From contig NZ_CABVPN010000032.1 of assembly GCF_902499115.1 (NCBI RefSeq), positions 30,031 to 94,030 on the forward strand: DNA of 64,000 nt. The letters are read 5' to 3'. The translations under genes were made by a program, and so were the position numbers. This DNA comes from Burkholderia diffusa. Lineage in GTDB: Bacteria; Pseudomonadota; Gammaproteobacteria; Burkholderiales; Burkholderiaceae. The notes under the pieces are model-generated. The model had not been told where the DNA came from, made no database searches, and saw only the letters and a program-made list of their open reading frames with translations. Shown in pieces: positions 16,786 to 27,490 of this stretch (the stretch's first letter is position 1; each line of letters opens with the position of its first letter).

Positions 16786-16814
16786 AGTATAGGCACAATT
16801 GCTTGCCGCGGCAA
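16786..16814 (-). promoter_or_regulatory. Sigma-70 promoter of the marR-emr operon
   Basis: Read on the minus strand: -35 TTGCCG (16814-16809), a 17-bp spacer and -10 TATACT (16791-16786), about 35 bp before the marR start. The -35 lies inside the palindrome TTGCCGCGGCAA (16803-16814). Confidence 0.65.
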
Positions 16815-16978
16815 ATGTTAATCGAACGGGCGAGGGCGCGCTCCGTGGCCCCAAAATCCCCTTATCGGCGTCAGGGTTTTCGGCGTGCCGTCGGGCCCGT
16901 TGGTCGCGAGCTGGGCAGCGGAAGGGCGGGGTCGTTTGTTGCGCTGCAACGAACAGCCCGGCTCTCGCCACTCTCACG

Positions 16979-16987
16979 TGCTATAAT
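16979..16987 (+). promoter_or_regulatory. Extended -10 promoter for typA
   Basis: TGCTATAAT (extended -10 TGn plus a perfect TATAAT at 16982-16987), with no good -35 at the usual distance. It lies 89 bp before the typA start, in the 324-bp divergent gap between marR and typA, which holds no further gene I can support. Confidence 0.6.
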
Positions 16988-17075
16988 TTGTGGTTTCCAA
17001 GCTGCAACGCGCGCGCACGTGTCCCGGTGACTGACGAGCGTGCGCGTTTGCGCGTTCAACGATTTCCAGGTTTCT

Positions 17076-18902
<1,827 letters not shown>

Positions 18903-18927
18903 GCATCGGCTGTTCCCGTGCATGACG

Positions 18928-18956
18928 AAAAAGGCTGCCCTTGGGCGGCCTTTTTT
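18928..18956 (+). terminator. Intrinsic terminator after typA
   Basis: AAGGCTGCCC pairs with GGGCGGCCTT (one G-U) and is followed by TTTTTT. The rest of the 317-bp gap before sucA (18957-19219) shows no gene; a weak TATGCT-like -10 near 19086 lacks a convincing -35. Confidence 0.85.
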
Positions 18957-19219
18957 GCATCTGCGCAGTGTGCAATCGGGCGGGTTGCAAAACACTGTTC
19001 CCGCGCGTCGTGGCAATCCGGCGAAACGCCGCCACGCGGTGCTTTCAGGCACATTTCGTCGTGAACTCCGGTATCGGTTCTGTGATATGCTGCGCGCACG
19101 CAAGTTTTAGGTCCTTCCAAGCAAGACTTGATTCGCAATCCGCTAAACGGTCAGGCCGTGTCGCGGAAGGTTGAGTAACCCGCTATTTCTCGAGAAGCTC
19201 GAAGAAAGGTGAGCGTAAA

Positions 19220-22084
19220 ATGTCAGATGTAATGAAGCAGTTTCAGCTGAACTCCTATCTGTTCGGCGGCAATGCTTCGTACGTTGAAGAACTGTACGAT
19301 GCATACCTCAACAATCCGGCATCGGTGCCGGAGAATTGGCGAGAGTATTTCGACGCGCTGCAGAACGTGCCTGCAACCGACGGCTCGAATGCCAATGACG
19401 TTGCTCATTTCCCGATCGTCGAATCGTTTGCCGAGCGTGCGAAGGCCAATGCCTTCATCCCGCGCGAAAGCACGAGCAATCTGGCGACCGCGCGCAAGCA
19501 GGTCCACGTCCAGTCCCTCATCAGCGCATATCGCTTCCTCGGCTCGCAATGGGCCAATCTGGATCCGCTGAAGCGTCGCGAACGTCCCGCCATCCCCGAA
19601 CTCGAACCCGCGTTCTACGACTTCTCCGAAGGCGACCTCGACCAGACGTACAGCGCAAGCAACCTGTATTTCGGTTTCGACCAGGCTTCGCTGCGCGACA
19701 TCGTCAAGGGCCTGCGTGACACGTACTGCGGCACGATCGGCGCCGAATACATGTACATCAGCGATCCGGAGCAGAAGCGCTGGTGGCAGGAGCGTCTGGA
19801 ATCGACCCGCGCGACGCCGTCCTTCTCGATCGACAAGAAGAAGCACATCCTGAATCGCCTGACGGCAGCGGAAGGCCTCGAGCGCTATCTGCACACCAAG
19901 TACGTCGGCCAGAAGCGCTTCTCGCTCGAAGGCGGCGAAAGCTTCATCGCGGCGATGGACGAAGTCGTCCAGCACGCAGGCAAGACCGGCGTGCAGGAAA
20001 TCATCATCGGCATGGCGCACCGCGGCCGTCTGAACGTGCTGGTCAACACGCTGGGCAAGATGCCGGCCGACCTGTTCGCCGAATTCGAAGGCAAGCACGT
20101 CGACGACCTGCCGGCAGGTGACGTGAAGTACCACAAGGGCTTCTCGTCGGACGTGTCGACCGAAGGCGGCCCGGTCCACCTGTCGCTCGCGTTCAACCCG
20201 TCGCACCTCGAAATCGTGAACCCGGTGGTCGAAGGTTCGGCGAAGGCACGGATGGATCGTCGCGGCGACGAAGACGGCCTGCAGGTGCTGCCGGTTCAGA
20301 TCCACGGTGACGCGGCCTTCGCTGGCCAGGGTGTCGTGATGGAAACGCTGAACCTCGCGCAGACGCGCGGTTACGGCACGCACGGCACGCTGCACATCGT
20401 CATCAACAACCAGATCGGCTTCACGACGTCCGACCCGCGCGACGCGCGTTCGACGCTGTACTGTACCGACGTGGTCAAGATGATCGAAGCGCCGGTGCTG
20501 CACGTGAACGGCGACGATCCGGAAGCCGTCGTGCTCGCGATCCAGATCGCGATCGACTACCGGATGCAGTTCCACAAGGATGTCGTGATCGACATCGTCT
20601 GCTTCCGCAAGCTGGGTCACAACGAGCAGGACACGCCGGCGGTCACGCAGCCGCTGATGTACAAGAAGATCGCGCAGCACCCGGGCACCCGTGCGCTGTA
20701 CGCCGAGAAGCTCGTGCAGCAGGGCGTGATCACCGCGGAAGACGCCGACAACTACGTGAAGGCGTACCGCAAGGCGATGGACGACGGCCACCACACCGTC
20801 GATCCGGTTCTGTCGAACTACAAGAGCAAGTACGCGGTCGACTGGGTTCCGTTCCTGAACCGCAAGTGGACGGATGCAGCCGATACGGCCGTGCCGCTCG
20901 CCGAACTGAAGCGCCTCGGCGAACGCATCACGACGGTCCCGGAAAACTTCAAGGTCCACCCGCTCGTCGAGCGCGTGATCAACGACCGCCGCAACATGGC
21001 GCGCGGCGACCAGCCGCTCGACTGGGGCATGGGCGAACACCTCGCATTCGCTTCGCTCGTCGCATCGGGCTACTCGGTGCGCCTGACGGGCCAGGACTCG
21101 GGCCGCGGCACGTTCACGCACCGTCACGCGGTGCTGCACGACCAGAACCGCGAGCGCTGGAACGACGGCACGTACGTGCCGCTGCAGAACATCGCTGAAG
21201 GCCAGGCGAAGTTCACGGTGATCGACTCGGTGCTGTCGGAAGAAGCGGTGCTGGGCTTCGAATACGGTTACTCGACCGCCGAGCCGAACACGCTCGTGCT
21301 GTGGGAAGCCCAGTTCGGCGACTTCGTCAACGGCGCGCAGGTCGTGATCGACCAGTTCATCTCGTCGGGCGAAGTGAAGTGGGGCCGCGTGTCGGGTCTC
21401 ACGATGCTGCTGCCGCACGGCTACGAAGGCCAGGGTCCGGAACACTCGTCGACGCGTATCGAGCGTTTCCTGCAGCTGTGTGCCGATCACAACATGCAGG
21501 TCGTTCAACCGACGACGCCGGCGCAGATTTTCCACCTGCTGCGTCGCCAGATGATCCGTCTGTTCCGCAAGCCGCTGATCGTCGCAACGCCGAAGTCGCT
21601 GCTGCGTCACAAGGAAGCGGTGTCGGACCTGTCGGAACTCGCGAAGGGTTCGTTCCAGCCGGTGATCGGCGAAACCGACGGCGGCATCGACGCGAAGAAG
21701 GTCAAGCGCGTGCTGGCATGCTCGGGCCGCGTGTATTACGACCTCGTCGCACACCGCCGCGAAGCGAAGGCGAACGACGTCGCGATCATCCGTATCGAGC
21801 AGCTGTATCCGTTCGCGCACAAGCAGTTCGAAGCCGAAATGAAGAAGTACGAGAACGCGACTGAAGTGGTCTGGGTGCAGGACGAGCCGCAGAACCAGGG
21901 CCCCTGGTTCTACGTCGAGCACCACCTGAAGGAAGGCATGAAGGAAGGGCAGAAGCTGGCATACAGCGGCCGTCCGGCTTCGGCCTCGCCGGCGGTTGGC
22001 TACTACGCGAAGCACTACGAGCAGCAGAAGGCCCTCATCGAAGGTGCGTTCGGCCGCCTGAAGAGCGCATCGATCGCGAAATAA
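19220..22084 (+). CDS. sucA: 2-oxoglutarate dehydrogenase E1 component
   Basis: A 954-residue thiamine-diphosphate decarboxylase of the TCA-cycle 2-oxoglutarate dehydrogenase complex. It has the E1o N-terminal docking segment (SYLFGGNASYVEELYDAYL), the HRGRLNVLVNTLGK region, the ThDP/Mg loop near GDDPEAV, and the C-terminal transketolase-like domain (YEGQGPEHSSTRIERFLQL, binding the E2 core). Family length is ~930-960. AAAGGTGAG precedes ATG 19220. First gene of the sucA-sucB-lpd cluster. Confidence 0.97.
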   Translation: MSDVMKQFQLNSYLFGGNASYVEELYDAYLNNPASVPENWREYFDALQNVPATDGSNANDVAHFPIVESFAERAKANAFIPRESTSNLATARKQVHVQSLISAYRFLGSQWANLDPLKRRERPAIPELEPAFYDFSEGDLDQTYSASNLYFGFDQASLRDIVKGLRDTYCGTIGAEYMYISDPEQKRWWQERLESTRATPSFSIDKKKHILNRLTAAEGLERYLHTKYVGQKRFSLEGGESFIAAMDEVVQHAGKTGVQEIIIGMAHRGRLNVLVNTLGKMPADLFAEFEGKHVDDLPAGDVKYHKGFSSDVSTEGGPVHLSLAFNPSHLEIVNPVVEGSAKARMDRRGDEDGLQVLPVQIHGDAAFAGQGVVMETLNLAQTRGYGTHGTLHIVINNQIGFTTSDPRDARSTLYCTDVVKMIEAPVLHVNGDDPEAVVLAIQIAIDYRMQFHKDVVIDIVCFRKLGHNEQDTPAVTQPLMYKKIAQHPGTRALYAEKLVQQGVITAEDADNYVKAYRKAMDDGHHTVDPVLSNYKSKYAVDWVPFLNRKWTDAADTAVPLAELKRLGERITTVPENFKVHPLVERVINDRRNMARGDQPLDWGMGEHLAFASLVASGYSVRLTGQDSGRGTFTHRHAVLHDQNRERWNDGTYVPLQNIAEGQAKFTVIDSVLSEEAVLGFEYGYSTAEPNTLVLWEAQFGDFVNGAQVVIDQFISSGEVKWGRVSGLTMLLPHGYEGQGPEHSSTRIERFLQLCADHNMQVVQPTTPAQIFHLLRRQMIRLFRKPLIVATPKSLLRHKEAVSDLSELAKGSFQPVIGETDGGIDAKKVKRVLACSGRVYYDLVAHRREAKANDVAIIRIEQLYPFAHKQFEAEMKKYENATEVVWVQDEPQNQGPWFYVEHHLKEGMKEGQKLAYSGRPASASPAVGYYAKHYEQQKALIEGAFGRLKSASIAK

Positions 22085-22099
22085 CCGACGTCAAGCGAA

Positions 22100-22126
22100 A
22101 CGGGAAGGCGCGCTGCGCTTTCCCGT
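22100..22126 (+). terminator. Intercistronic hairpin between sucA and sucB
   Basis: A 12-bp stem (ACGGGAAGGCGC with its complement, one G-U) around loop GCT, followed by GTCTTTT. It looks like a weak terminator or an mRNA-stabilising hairpin between E1 and E2 genes. Confidence 0.5.
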
Positions 22127-22220
22127 GTCTTTTGGCCCGCCGGGCGCGTCGCGCGCCGCACCGGCCGAAGGAATCGCACGAACCTCGTCATTACCCAGAT
22201 TAAGCATCCAGGAAAATCAC

Positions 22221-23498
22221 ATGGCTATCGTAGAAGTCAAAGTCCCCCAGCTTTCGGAGTCGGTTTCGGAAGCCACCATGCTGCAGTGGAAGAAGAAGCC
22301 GGGCGAAGCAGTCGCGCAGGACGAAATCCTGATCGAACTCGAGACCGATAAGGTCGTGCTTGAAGTGCCGGCACCGGCCGCGGGCGTGCTCGCGCAAGTG
22401 CTGCAGAACGACGGTGACACGGTCGTCGCCGACCAGATCATCGCGACGATCGACACCGAAGCGAAGGCAGGTGCTGCCGAAGCAGCGGCAGGCGCCGCCG
22501 AAGTCAAGCCGGCAGCAGCACCCGCTGCAGCCGCACCGGCAGCGCAGCCGGCTGCCGCAGTTGCATCGAGCTCGGCCGCTGCATCGCCGGCCGCAGCAAA
22601 GCTGCTGGCCGAGAAGGGCCTGTCGGCAGGTGACGTCGCGGGTTCGGGCCGCGACGGCCGCGTCACGAAGGGCGACGCGCTGGCCGCAGGCAGCGCGCCG
22701 AAGGCCGCTCCGGCCGCCGCACCGGCGAAGACCGCCGCAGCAAAGCCGTCGCTGCCGGAAGTGAAGGTGCCGGCGTCGGCCGCGACGTGGCTGAACGACC
22801 GTCCGGAACAGCGCGTGCCGATGTCGCGCCTGCGTGCGCGTATCGCCGAGCGTCTGCTCGAGTCGCAGCAGACCAACGCAATCCTGACGACGTTCAACGA
22901 AGTCAACATGGCTCCGGTCATGGAGCTGCGCAACAAGTACAAGGACAAGTTCGAGAAGGAACATGGCGTGAAGCTCGGCTTCATGTCGTTCTTCGTGAAG
23001 GCGGCCGTGCATGCGCTGAAGAAGTTCCCGCTCGTGAACGCGTCGATCGACGGTAACGATATCGTCTACCACGGCTACTTCGACATCGGTATCGCCGTCG
23101 GCTCGCCGCGCGGCCTCGTGGTGCCGATCCTGCGCAATGCCGATCAACTGAGCCTCGCGGACATCGAGAAGAAGATTGCCGAATTCGGCCAGAAGGCGAA
23201 GGACGGCAAGCTGTCGATCGAGGAAATGACCGGCGGTACGTTCTCGATCTCGAACGGCGGTGTGTTCGGCTCGATGCTGTCGACGCCGATCATCAACCCG
23301 CCGCAGTCGGCCATCCTCGGCGTGCACGCGACGAAGGAGCGCCCGGTCGTCGAAAACGGCCAGATCGTGATCCGTCCGATCAACTACCTGGCACTGTCGT
23401 ACGACCACCGCATCATCGACGGCCGCGAAGCCGTCCTGTCGCTCGTCGCGATGAAGGATGCGCTGGAAGATCCGGCACGCCTGCTGCTCGACCTGTAA
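22221..23498 (+). CDS. sucB: Dihydrolipoyllysine-residue succinyltransferase (E2 of OGDH)
   Basis: A 425-residue core enzyme of the 2-oxoglutarate dehydrogenase complex. Lipoyl domain at residues 1-78, with the lipoylated Lys44 in IELETDKVVLEV; an Ala/Pro-rich swinging arm; a peripheral-subunit-binding domain near residues 120-155 (PAAAKLLAEKGLSAGDVAG); and the catalytic domain with the active-site YDHRIIDGREAV. ATG 22221 is the true start: the open frame upstream from 22125 carries no family sequence, while MAIVEVKVPQLSESV is the classic N-terminus. Confidence 0.97.
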   Translation: MAIVEVKVPQLSESVSEATMLQWKKKPGEAVAQDEILIELETDKVVLEVPAPAAGVLAQVLQNDGDTVVADQIIATIDTEAKAGAAEAAAGAAEVKPAAAPAAAAPAAQPAAAVASSSAAASPAAAKLLAEKGLSAGDVAGSGRDGRVTKGDALAAGSAPKAAPAAAPAKTAAAKPSLPEVKVPASAATWLNDRPEQRVPMSRLRARIAERLLESQQTNAILTTFNEVNMAPVMELRNKYKDKFEKEHGVKLGFMSFFVKAAVHALKKFPLVNASIDGNDIVYHGYFDIGIAVGSPRGLVVPILRNADQLSLADIEKKIAEFGQKAKDGKLSIEEMTGGTFSISNGGVFGSMLSTPIINPPQSAILGVHATKERPVVENGQIVIRPINYLALSYDHRIIDGREAVLSLVAMKDALEDPARLLLDL

Positions 23499-23579
23499 GC
23501 CGAGTCTCACTGCATTGACCCGCTCCGCACGCTCGCGTACACGCGCGACCGTGCGGGCGTACAAGTAGAAAGGATTGTC

Positions 23580-25010
23580 ATGTCCAAGGAATTTGACGTC
23601 GTCGTGATCGGCGCCGGCCCCGGCGGCTACATCGCCGCGATTCGCGCCGCGCAGCTCGGCAAGACCGTTGCCTGTATCGAGAAGTGGAAGAACCCGGCCG
23701 GCGCGCTGAAGCTCGGCGGTACCTGCCTGAACGTCGGCTGCATCCCGTCGAAGGCGCTGCTCGCTTCGTCGGAAGAGTTCGAGAACACGTCGCATCACCT
23801 GGCCGACCACGGCATCACGGTCGACGGCGTGAAGATCGACGTCGCGAAGATGCTCGGCCGCAAGGATGCGATCGTCGAGAAGATGACGAGCGGGATCGAG
23901 TTCCTGTTCAAGAAGAACAAGATCACCTGGCTGAAGGGCCATGGCAAGTTCACCGGCAAGACCGACGCCGGCGTGCAGATCGAAGTGAGCGGCGAGGGTG
24001 AAGCCGAAGTCGTCACCGCGAAGAACGTGATCATCGCGACGGGCTCGAAGGCGCGTCACCTGCCGAACATTCCGGTCGACAACAAGATCGTGTCGGACAA
24101 CGAAGGTGCGCTGACGTTCGACTCGGTGCCGAAGAAGCTCGCCGTGATCGGCGCAGGTGTGATCGGCCTCGAACTCGGCTCGGTGTGGCGTCGCCTGGGC
24201 GCCGAAGTGACGGTGCTCGAAGCGCTGCCGGCGTTCCTCGGCGCAGCCGACGAAGCGCTCGCGAAGGAAGCGGCCAAGCTGTTCAAGAAGCAAGGCCTCG
24301 ACATCCATCTCGGCGTGAAGATCGGTGACGTGAAGACGACGGCGAACGGCGTGTCGATCGCCTACACCGACAAGGACGGCAACGCGCAGACGCTCGACGC
24401 CGACCGCCTGATCGTGTCGGTCGGCCGCGTGCCGAACACCGACAACCTCGGCCTCGAGGCGATCGGCCTGAAGGCGAACGAGCGCGGTTTCATCGACGTG
24501 GACGACCACTGCCGTACCGCGGTGCCGAACGTCTATGCGATCGGCGACGTGGTGCGTGGCCCGATGCTCGCACACAAGGCGGAAGACGAAGGCGTGCTGG
24601 TCGCGGAAGTGATCGACGGCCAGAAGCCGCACATCGACTACAACTGCATTCCGTGGGTGATCTACACGTACCCGGAAATCGCATGGGTCGGCAAGACGGA
24701 ACAGCAACTGAAGGCGGAAGGCCGCGAGATCAAGTCGGGCAAGTTCCCGTTCTCGATCAACGGTCGCGCGCTCGGCATGAACGCGCCGGACGGTTTCGTG
24801 AAGATGATCGCGGATGCGAAGACCGACGAACTGCTCGGCGTGCACGTGATCGCCGCGAACGCGTCGGACCTGATCGCGGAAGCCGTGGTGGCGATGGAGT
24901 TCAAGGCGGCGTCGGAAGACATCGCCCGCATCTGCCATCCGCACCCGTCGATGTCGGAAGTGATGCGCGAAGCGGCGCTCGCCGTCGACAAGCGCTCGCT
25001 GAACAGCTGA
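23580..25010 (+). CDS. lpdA: Dihydrolipoyl dehydrogenase (E3)
   Basis: A 476-residue FAD flavoprotein that reoxidises the E2 lipoamide with NAD+. FAD-binding GAGPGGYIAAIRAAQLG at the N-terminus, the redox disulfide GGTCLNVGCIPSKALL, the NAD-binding GAGVIGLELGSVWRRLG, the AIGDVVRGPMLAHKAEDEG motif, and the catalytic His-Glu dyad region HPHPSMSEV at the C-terminus. It follows sucB by 81 bp; shared use by the OGDH complex is inferred from position. Confidence 0.97.
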   Translation: MSKEFDVVVIGAGPGGYIAAIRAAQLGKTVACIEKWKNPAGALKLGGTCLNVGCIPSKALLASSEEFENTSHHLADHGITVDGVKIDVAKMLGRKDAIVEKMTSGIEFLFKKNKITWLKGHGKFTGKTDAGVQIEVSGEGEAEVVTAKNVIIATGSKARHLPNIPVDNKIVSDNEGALTFDSVPKKLAVIGAGVIGLELGSVWRRLGAEVTVLEALPAFLGAADEALAKEAAKLFKKQGLDIHLGVKIGDVKTTANGVSIAYTDKDGNAQTLDADRLIVSVGRVPNTDNLGLEAIGLKANERGFIDVDDHCRTAVPNVYAIGDVVRGPMLAHKAEDEGVLVAEVIDGQKPHIDYNCIPWVIYTYPEIAWVGKTEQQLKAEGREIKSGKFPFSINGRALGMNAPDGFVKMIADAKTDELLGVHVIAANASDLIAEAVVAMEFKAASEDIARICHPHPSMSEVMREAALAVDKRSLNS

Positions 25011-25058
25011 GCACGGTGTAGCGCCTGCCGGCCACCGGCCGGCGCAGCCGTCTCATGA

Positions 25059-25097
25059 CGAAGGCGGGCGGGGTTTCCCGCTCGCCTTCGTTCTTTC
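25059..25097 (+). terminator. Intrinsic terminator after lpdA
   Basis: A 14-bp stem (CGAAGGCGGGCGGG with its complement, one G-U) around GTTT, followed by TTCTTTCC. It lies just before the zapE start and may separate or attenuate zapE from the suc cluster. Confidence 0.65.
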
Positions 25098-25108
25098 CGG
25101 TTTGCCCG

Positions 25109-26206
25109 ATGAACGTCACCGAATACTACACGCGCGAATTGACCACGCGCGGCTATCAGTCCGATCCCGCCCAGCGCGCGGCCGTCGATCGCCTGCAGCG
25201 CTGTTTCGACGAGTGGGTCGAATACAAGTCGCGCCGCTCGAACGCGTTCAAGAAGCTCATCATTCATCCGGACCTGCCGCGCGGCGTCTACATGTGGGGC
25301 GGCGTCGGCCGCGGCAAGAGCTTCCTGATGGACAGCTTCTACGCGGTGGTGCCCGTGCAGCGCAAGACGCGCCTGCACTTCCACGAATTCATGCGTGAGG
25401 TACACCGCGAACTCGAGGAACTGAAAGGACAGGCCGATCCGCTCGACGAGCTCGCGCGACGCATCGCCAAGCGCTACCGACTGATCTGCTTCGACGAATT
25501 CCATGTGTCGGACATCGCGGACGCGATGATCCTGTACCGGCTGCTCGATCGCCTGTTCAACAACGGCGTGCAGTTCGTGATGACGTCCAACTACGATCCC
25601 GACGATCTGTATCCCGACGGCCTGCATCGCGACCGCATGCTGCCGGCGATCGCGCTGATCAAGCAAAAGCTCGACGTGCTGAACGTCGATGCGGGCGTCG
25701 ACTATCGCCAGCGCACGCTCGCGCAGGTGCAGATGTACCACACGCCGCTCGGCGCGGACGCCGATCGCGAACTGCGTCATGCATTCGGGAAGCTCGCCGC
25801 GGTGCCGGACGAAAGCCCGATCCTGCATATCGAGAAGCGCGAGCTGAAGGCGCTGCGCAAGGCCGACGGGGTCGTCTGGTTCGATTTCGCGACGCTGTGC
25901 GGCGGCCCGCGTTCGCAGAACGATTATCTCGAGCTTGCCAGCCGCTTCCATGCGATCGTGCTGTCGGAAGTGCCGCAGATGTCGCCGCGAATGGCGTCCG
26001 AGGCGCGGCGCTTCACCTGGCTCATCGACGTGCTGTACGACCACAAGGTCAAGCTGCTGATGTCCGCCGCGGTGCCGGCGGAGCAGTTGTACGTCGAAGG
26101 ACCGATGGCGAACGAATTCGCGCGCACGGTATCGCGGATCGTCGAGATGCAGTCGAAGGAGTACCTCGAAACGCCGCGCCGTATCGTCGATACTTCGCTG
26201 ACCTGA
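25109..26206 (+). CDS. zapE: AFG1-like cell-division ATPase ZapE
   Basis: A 365-residue AAA-type ATPase of the AFG1/LACE1 family; E. coli ZapE acts on FtsZ rings late in division. Walker A is WGGVGRGKSFLMDSFY, Walker B is LICFDEFHVSDIADAMI, and sensor-1 is VMTSNYDPDDLYPDGL. ATG 25109 starts the family sequence (MNVTEYYTREL); an in-frame start at 25055 lies inside the terminator hairpin and is rejected. Confidence 0.93.
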   Translation: MNVTEYYTRELTTRGYQSDPAQRAAVDRLQRCFDEWVEYKSRRSNAFKKLIIHPDLPRGVYMWGGVGRGKSFLMDSFYAVVPVQRKTRLHFHEFMREVHRELEELKGQADPLDELARRIAKRYRLICFDEFHVSDIADAMILYRLLDRLFNNGVQFVMTSNYDPDDLYPDGLHRDRMLPAIALIKQKLDVLNVDAGVDYRQRTLAQVQMYHTPLGADADRELRHAFGKLAAVPDESPILHIEKRELKALRKADGVVWFDFATLCGGPRSQNDYLELASRFHAIVLSEVPQMSPRMASEARRFTWLIDVLYDHKVKLLMSAAVPAEQLYVEGPMANEFARTVSRIVEMQSKEYLETPRRIVDTSLT

Positions 26207-26343
26207 TCGCGGTTTTCGACAAGCGACGGAGTTCAAACGTCAATTCCGGTCAAATTCCCGCAATCTCGGGGTATTTTCGGACTTGTCTTATGTTCAGGGT
26301 TGAGGGCAGTCGATATCGTGTGTCATGGTTCCTAAGGCTGGAG

Positions 26344-26760
26344 ATGTCCATGACACCGTATCGCGATCTGACCGACCATGAGTGGCGCTGCGTCGTGCCG
26401 CTTCTGCCCGAAATGCAGCCGCGCACCGAGTTGCGCGGCCGTCCGTTGGCCAACACGCGCGCCGTCCTGAACGGCGTACTCTGGGTGATTTACAGTGGCG
26501 CGACCTGGTCCGCGATGCCGCGTCGCTACCCTTCGTACCAGACATGCCATCGCCGCTTCAAGGTCTGGCACGAGACCGGCACGTTGATGCAGGTGATGCG
26601 CGAGCTGTACGGCGACGCCGGCGTGAATCTGTGCAAGGAACTGTCCACGCGCATGCGCAAGCACGCGCAGTCGAAGGCGGCGGAGGTGCGCAGTGCTGCG
26701 GCGCCTGCGTATCGTGCCCCCGGTAGCTATGCACCGGACGCGCTGAAGCATGCGGCGTGA
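26344..26760 (+). CDS. Stand-alone IS402/DUF4096-like transposase N-domain protein
   Basis: A 138-residue protein whose first ~105 residues match the helix-turn-helix N-terminal domain of IS5-family (IS402-type) transposases: YRDLTDHEWRCVVPLLPE, LNGVLWVIYSGATWSAMP, then YQTCHRRFKVWHETG. The DDE catalytic domain is absent; an Ala/Arg-rich tail of about 35 residues ends at a clean stop. No terminal inverted repeats were seen around it. Either a decayed insertion sequence or a domain kept as a DNA-binding protein. ATG 26344 or 26350 are both possible starts; the frame is also open upstream into zapE. Confidence 0.65.
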   Translation: MSMTPYRDLTDHEWRCVVPLLPEMQPRTELRGRPLANTRAVLNGVLWVIYSGATWSAMPRRYPSYQTCHRRFKVWHETGTLMQVMRELYGDAGVNLCKELSTRMRKHAQSKAAEVRSAAAPAYRAPGSYAPDALKHAA

Positions 26761-26794
26761 TGTCGATCGATTTCATTCACGCTGATATCAAAAC

Positions 26795-26831
26795 AAAATC
26801 GGCCTGCGACGTCGTCGTCAGGCCGATTTTT
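26795..26831. terminator. Bidirectional intrinsic terminator
   Basis: A 12-bp perfect stem (AAAATCGGCCTG / CAGGCCGATTTT) between two convergent genes, the IS402-like gene and the DUF2147 gene. Confidence 0.85.
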
Positions 26832-26862
26832 CATTGCGTTGCGCGTATCGATGCGCTTCGCG

Positions 26863-27324
26863 TTATTGCGCGCGGACCCAGGTCTGCGATCGGCCGAGCA
26901 GCGACACGCCGATGTAGCCGCGCACGACGAGCTTCTGGCCGCCGTCTTCCAGCGACATCTTGCACTTGTAGACCTTGCCGTTTTCCGGGTCGAGGATATT
27001 GCCGCCGTCCCAGTGGTCGCCGTCCTTCTTCATCGCCTTGATGATCGTCATGCCCTTGATGAGCTGATCCTTGCGCTCGTCCGTGCATGCGGTGCAGCGG
27101 CGATCGGGCGTGTCGTTGGCGCCGAGGCCCTTGACGACCTTGCCCGACAGCGAGCCTTCGCCGTCATCGGCGATCTGCACGAGCGCCTTCGGTTGATGCG
27201 TGTTGTCGTCGATCGTCTGCCACATGCCGACGGGGTTGTCGGCTTGGGCGAACGCAGGTGCGGCGCAAGCGAGCAGCGCGCTTGCGATTGCCAGAGTGCG
27301 CAACGGGCGGGTCAGTTGAATCAT
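26863..27324 (-). CDS. Secreted DUF2147 protein
   Basis: A 153-residue protein with a Sec signal peptide (about 26 residues, ending AAPAFAQA) followed by a DUF2147 domain: NPVGMWQTIDDNTHQPKALV at the start and YKCKMSLEDGGQKLVVRGYI near the end. A CxxC pair (RRCTACTDER) follows the first beta section. Function unknown; the family is periplasmic and calycin-like. ATG 27324 follows a textbook Shine-Dalgarno (AGGAGGAAG), so the 18 residues available upstream in frame are not part of it. Confidence 0.85.
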   Translation of the reverse strand: MIQLTRPLRTLAIASALLACAAPAFAQADNPVGMWQTIDDNTHQPKALVQIADDGEGSLSGKVVKGLGANDTPDRRCTACTDERKDQLIKGMTIIKAMKKDGDHWDGGNILDPENGKVYKCKMSLEDGGQKLVVRGYIGVSLLGRSQTWVRAQ

Positions 27325-27452
27325 CGTCTTCCTCCTTGTGTCATTTCGTATTCGATGCGCCCGCACGACCGTCTGCATGGGGCGGTGGCATGTTGCGAGC
27401 TTCGCCAGAATACGTGAAACCGCGCGCTGCGTTTGATAGAGGGGGTTCTAAT

Positions 27453-27483
27453 CCAAACAGCCTGTGAGAAGCAGGCTGTTTGG
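27453..27483 (-). terminator. Hairpin terminator after the TpsB gene
   Basis: A perfect 12-bp stem (CCAAACAGCCTG / CAGGCTGTTTGG) just past the TpsB stop at 27491. There is no long T-run, so termination efficiency is uncertain. Confidence 0.6.
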
Positions 27484-27490
27484 TGACCGA

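Noticed and set aside
26344..26760. Complete insertion sequence
   Set aside because: No DDE domain, no terminal inverted repeats and no target duplication could be found around it.
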